Shown: in pieces, positions 61,070-64,000 of the stretch
How positions within the stretch are numbered: the stretch's first letter is position 1
Layout: every line of letters starts with the position of its first letter
Assembly: GCF_031755915.1 (NCBI RefSeq)
Contig: NC_083380.1
Location: forward strand, 13,144,001 to 13,208,000
Reading direction: 5' to 3'
Origin: Ziziphus jujuba
Lineage: Eukaryota > Streptophyta > Magnoliopsida > Rosales > Rhamnaceae
DNA length: 64,000 bases
Program-made: the position numbers and the translations under genes
The notes under the pieces: generated by a model
Database searches by the model: none
What the model was told of the DNA's origin: nothing
The model's input: only the letters and a program-made list of their open reading frames with translations

Positions 61070-63368
61070 GGGTGTGTTTGGTACGTCGGATTGGTCAGAA
61101 TTGGCCAGGACACAGTCCCAGTTTGATGTTTAATTTATCATTTAGAGATCGGGACAAACTTAACCTTAACAGTAAAATTAACCTAATCGATTGGGACACA
61201 TCTGACTCGTCTCTCCCCCGGGTCATTTTTGTCCCAAACTCAAAAAAGCCCTAGTCTGTTCTCTCGTCGAAGCGTATCGTTGCCTCGCGTGGAAAATCGA
61301 ATGAAAAATCACATCTGCAACTCTCAGAGAAAGAAACACGATCGATGAGTATGTTTTCTTTTCTGCATCTCTGTATCTGTTTTCTTCTTCCTATGTTATA
61401 AGCTTTCTTCTTATCCTTTGAAATGAAAGACCATCTTACTCGATCTGGAAAGGGCTTCGATTTGCAAGTAAACCCCGGATCCAGCCAAGTGTCATCTTCC
61501 TCTCTGTTTTATGTTGTCGTGGTGGGTGTGAATTTGAAACCCAATGTCATATCTCGCCGACATATCTTAGAAAAAAAAAATACTTAAAATTTTTACCCAA
61601 AAATTGTTATTTTTTCCTCTGCATTTTGGAAAATTTTTTTTTCTCAATTTGTGTTTTCTTTCCAGTTGGGAAAGGGCTTCCATTTGCAATTACCCCAAAT
61701 TTGCAAGGACCCAGGCAATTGTCTTCCTCTCTGTATGTCGTCGCGGGTGTGGATTTGAAATCCACTTTTCATCTCTCACCGACATTCCTAAAAAGAAAAA
61801 AAAAATCCTTACAATTTTTACCAAAATTTGTTTTTTTTTTCTTTGCTTTTTGGAATTTTTTTTTTTTTTTTTTGCAAATTTTGTTTTCTTTCGGGTTGGG
61901 TTTATATTCGTTTGGCTTGGGCATTGTTCTTCTTCTTCTTATTTCATTGCAAACAAGGCTTTTCATTGCAAAAGATCGAAGGAGCTCGCCGGACACCTAC
62001 ATCACTCGGACAAATAAACACAGTCGGTGAGTATGGTTCTTACCCTCCATCTCTGGAGCTCTGTATATAATGTTTTCTTCTTTTTCCTTCTATGTCGTGA
62101 TTTTTCTTCATATGCCAATCTTACTCGATCTAGTATTAGGCAACGAAAACTAGCAAGTAAATCCCGGATTTGAAACCCAAATTTCTTGTTAGAGTAATAG
62201 GTTTTAGTTTAATGGATTGCATATATATATATATATATATATTTTATTTGATCTTGTGTGTCTGGTATGTGAAATGGTTCTAGCTTAGTTGTGGTCTTCT
62301 TTGTGCTATCTTGATTTGGCCAGTTTGATTGATTGTTCTCATTTGGTGTTGATTTCATCTGTGGTTAGTGTGGTATCTCGGGATTGATTTCAATTTGGAG
62401 TGTTCAATGTTGGTTCTGTGTTTAGATATTGGAATGTCATTGCACTTCTTTTTTTTTTTTCTTTTGTTTTTTCTTATGATTATGCGGATATCCATTTGTA
62501 GAAGTAATGCTACCTTTCAGCAGATTTTTCATGTACATATTGAGGTTAATTTTAATTATATTGCTTATCATCACTTTAGACTTTATATTTTATATATTTT
62601 GCTGAAAGCATTTATTGATTAGCTTAGCAATTTAAAAATGAAGTTTTCGTACCAATGAATATCTTGCCAACAAAACGGACATATAAATATGTAAAGTGGT
62701 TTTTAGGTCTCGATCTACGTGGATCTCATGTGCCACCAATGATAATTAATGATGCATCTGCTAATTGCCCATAACACATGTGCTACCAATATATTCAGAC
62801 TTTGTTTTTAATAATCATTCAGTTTTATGTATGTAGTGTTTGGTATAACTTACTATTATTTAGTTTTATGTAGGTAGTTTTCCCATTATCATGGCAATCA
62901 GTTACGCGCGAAATCGGTTGGTTGATCATTGTTCTCCTATTGCATTTTTAATTGCATTGGATTATTCATTTTTGTGAAATGTTTGTGCAAGTATGTCAGT
63001 ATAAATGTATCATTGCCACTAGCATATCAATTGGTTTTTAAGTATCTGTTGGAATTAATAATTGGGGTATATGGTTTTCACCTAGTATCTAGATTTGCTA
63101 TATCTTCCTAAGAGCTCTTTTACTACATCATGTTTGCCTTTCCTTTAGACTTTATTCTTAAATACTCTGAATATTGGTTACAACTAAATCTACAGAAAGG
63201 ACTGAAATAGTGAAATGATATCAATGGATTATACAAATTTTTTTCATTATATTTGGATGATATCAATTACAAAGGGTCCCTCCCCCCCCCCCCCTGCTTC
63301 TCTTTTTTGTTTTTTGTTTTTGTTTTTTTTTTTTTTTTGGTGATCAATCCTGCTTACCAAACGCACCC
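61070..63368. mobile_element. PIF/Harbinger-like element, 2.3 kb, no transposase
   Basis: The left end GGGTGTGTTTGGTA and right end TACCAAACGCACCC are inverse of each other with one mismatch. Weaker matching extends to about 27 bases (GGATTG..CA on both sides). A TTA duplication flanks the element (61067-61069 and 63369-63371). The 3-base TTA site is typical of PIF/Harbinger. The interior has no recognisable transposase or Myb-like protein. It contains repeated gene-leader-like sequence, a TA run at about 62221-62242 and T-rich tracts. Confidence 0.8.
61330..62190 (+). repeat. Internal repeated, leader-exon-like sequence in the Harbinger-like element
   Basis: The words GGGAAAGGGCTTC (or GGAAAGGGCTTC), ATTTGCAA, GTGTGGATTTGAAA/GTGTGAATTTGAAA, and CGCCGACAT/CACCGACAT appear in order at about 61448-61570 and 61665-61790. 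The words CG(A/G)TGAGTATG, CATCTCTG, TTTTCTTC and CTTACTCGATCT appear at about 61342-61447 and 62025-62135. This is an interleaved duplication of a few hundred bases. Confidence 0.6.
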
Positions 63369-64000
63369 TTAAGGATGTCAATACTCAACCCAGTTGGATT
63401 GGATCTCTCAAGCCCAACCCAACTTGACTTAATAATCATTCTCCTTTGTGAGTCTCTACAAACCAAAGTTGATGGAAAATCAAAAAAAAAAAAAAAAAAG
63501 AGAAAAAGAAAAATAGTAGAAAAAAATATATTTTTTGGGAAGATATTTTAATTAAGGCTATGTTTATCCGAATGGTCATATGATTTTTTTTCTTTTTTCT
63601 TGTGTTTGATGTCTAAAATTTAAAAGTTTTACATTGTAATAGAATATTTTTTGTAAAATGTAAATATTATATCTCTCATCATCACAATTTTAATTAATAT
63701 TTTTCGTAAAATATACTTGGAAATTATTTATATGTGTTTTTGTTAAAAAAAATAATGGTATAATATTATTTTTTTTCATTTTTAATTATTGGTTTAATTT
63801 TATTTTTTCTGATTCTTTATTAAAAAAATAATTATATATTTATTTGTACATATTTGCTTTCATACTATACAACAACAATTTTTAATCATTTTTTAGTAAA
63901 ATATATTTCAATATTTTTATATTATTATTTATGAAACATACACCTTTATCAAAAATTAATTTTGATAACTTGATGCTAGGTAGCTAAATTTTGAATTAAG
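63369..64000. other. AT-rich spacer at window end
   Basis: Beyond the Harbinger-like element only AT-rich sequence with homopolymers is seen. Confidence 0.5.

Noticed and set aside
61604..62070. Phe-rich open frames in three overlapping plus-strand registers
   Set aside because: T-tracts within the Harbinger-like element produce poly-Phe. There is no consistent frame or domain.
1..64000. tRNA, rRNA or snRNA genes
   Set aside because: No stretch with both A and B box-like words and a foldable cloverleaf, and no rRNA core words, was noticed by eye. A tRNA search program was not available.

Overview
This is a 64 kb stretch of plant nuclear DNA, almost certainly from a eudicot. It is very AT-rich outside genes and has GT-AG introns. 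It holds plant-specific genes (a thaumatin-like protein and two Bowman-Birk inhibitors) and layered plant transposable elements: Ty1/copia, large solo LTRs, a TRIM-type solo LTR, CACTA, PIF/Harbinger and a hAT-like MITE. A woody rosid would fit, but the sequence alone does not fix the species.

Layout. 1-12 kb: a complete two-exon thaumatin-like gene (2042-3082, +), then a long AT-rich spacer with small repeats, a broken RNase H-like remnant (10.0-10.4 kb) and a scrap of Ty3/gypsy gag (12.0 kb). 12.3-34.25 kb: a direct segmental duplication of about 4.1 kb. Each copy carries one intact Bowman-Birk inhibitor gene (13795-14323 and 31191-31683, both +). Between the copies (16.4-23.9 kb) lies a patchwork of decayed, intron-containing host gene fragments: DNA ligase I (+), then an ArgJ-type glutamate N-acetyltransferase, a PP2A-type phosphatase and at least one unidentified exon (all -). 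The second copy is split by a solo-LTR-like element that is itself split by a relative in inverse orientation, and it also carries a 355 bp MITE. The first copy supplies the empty site for each of these insertions.

34.28-43.94 kb: a CACTA-like DNA transposon. Its two ends are arrays of about 12-13 palindromic units in inverse orientation. Between them sits a 12-exon minus-strand gene (37153-40735) for a Transposase_24 / DUF8039 / Ulp1-type protease fusion with intact-looking protease residues. No DDE (TNP2) transposase is visible. Directly beyond its right end is a broken GUB_WAK-type receptor ectodomain gene. This element is the most interesting system in the window.

45-58.7 kb: Ty1/copia debris. 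A truncated gag lies behind a leader packed with ACGT-core motifs. A second, nearly full-length but decayed copia element (about 49.6-57.3 kb) has its reverse transcriptase split by a 3.66 kb solo LTR, which in turn holds a 166 bp TRIM-type solo LTR. 58.7-64 kb: an (AC)35 microsatellite, a duplicated GACC-rich block, and a 2.3 kb PIF/Harbinger-like element with TTA target duplications and an internally repeated sequence.

The genes that look functional are the thaumatin-like protein and the two inhibitors, all secreted defence-type proteins. The two inhibitors differ at their reactive sites: one has two trypsin-type loops, the other one trypsin-type and one chymotrypsin-type loop. Exon limits were read by eye from splice sites and reading frames, and repeat identities were judged by eye, not computed.
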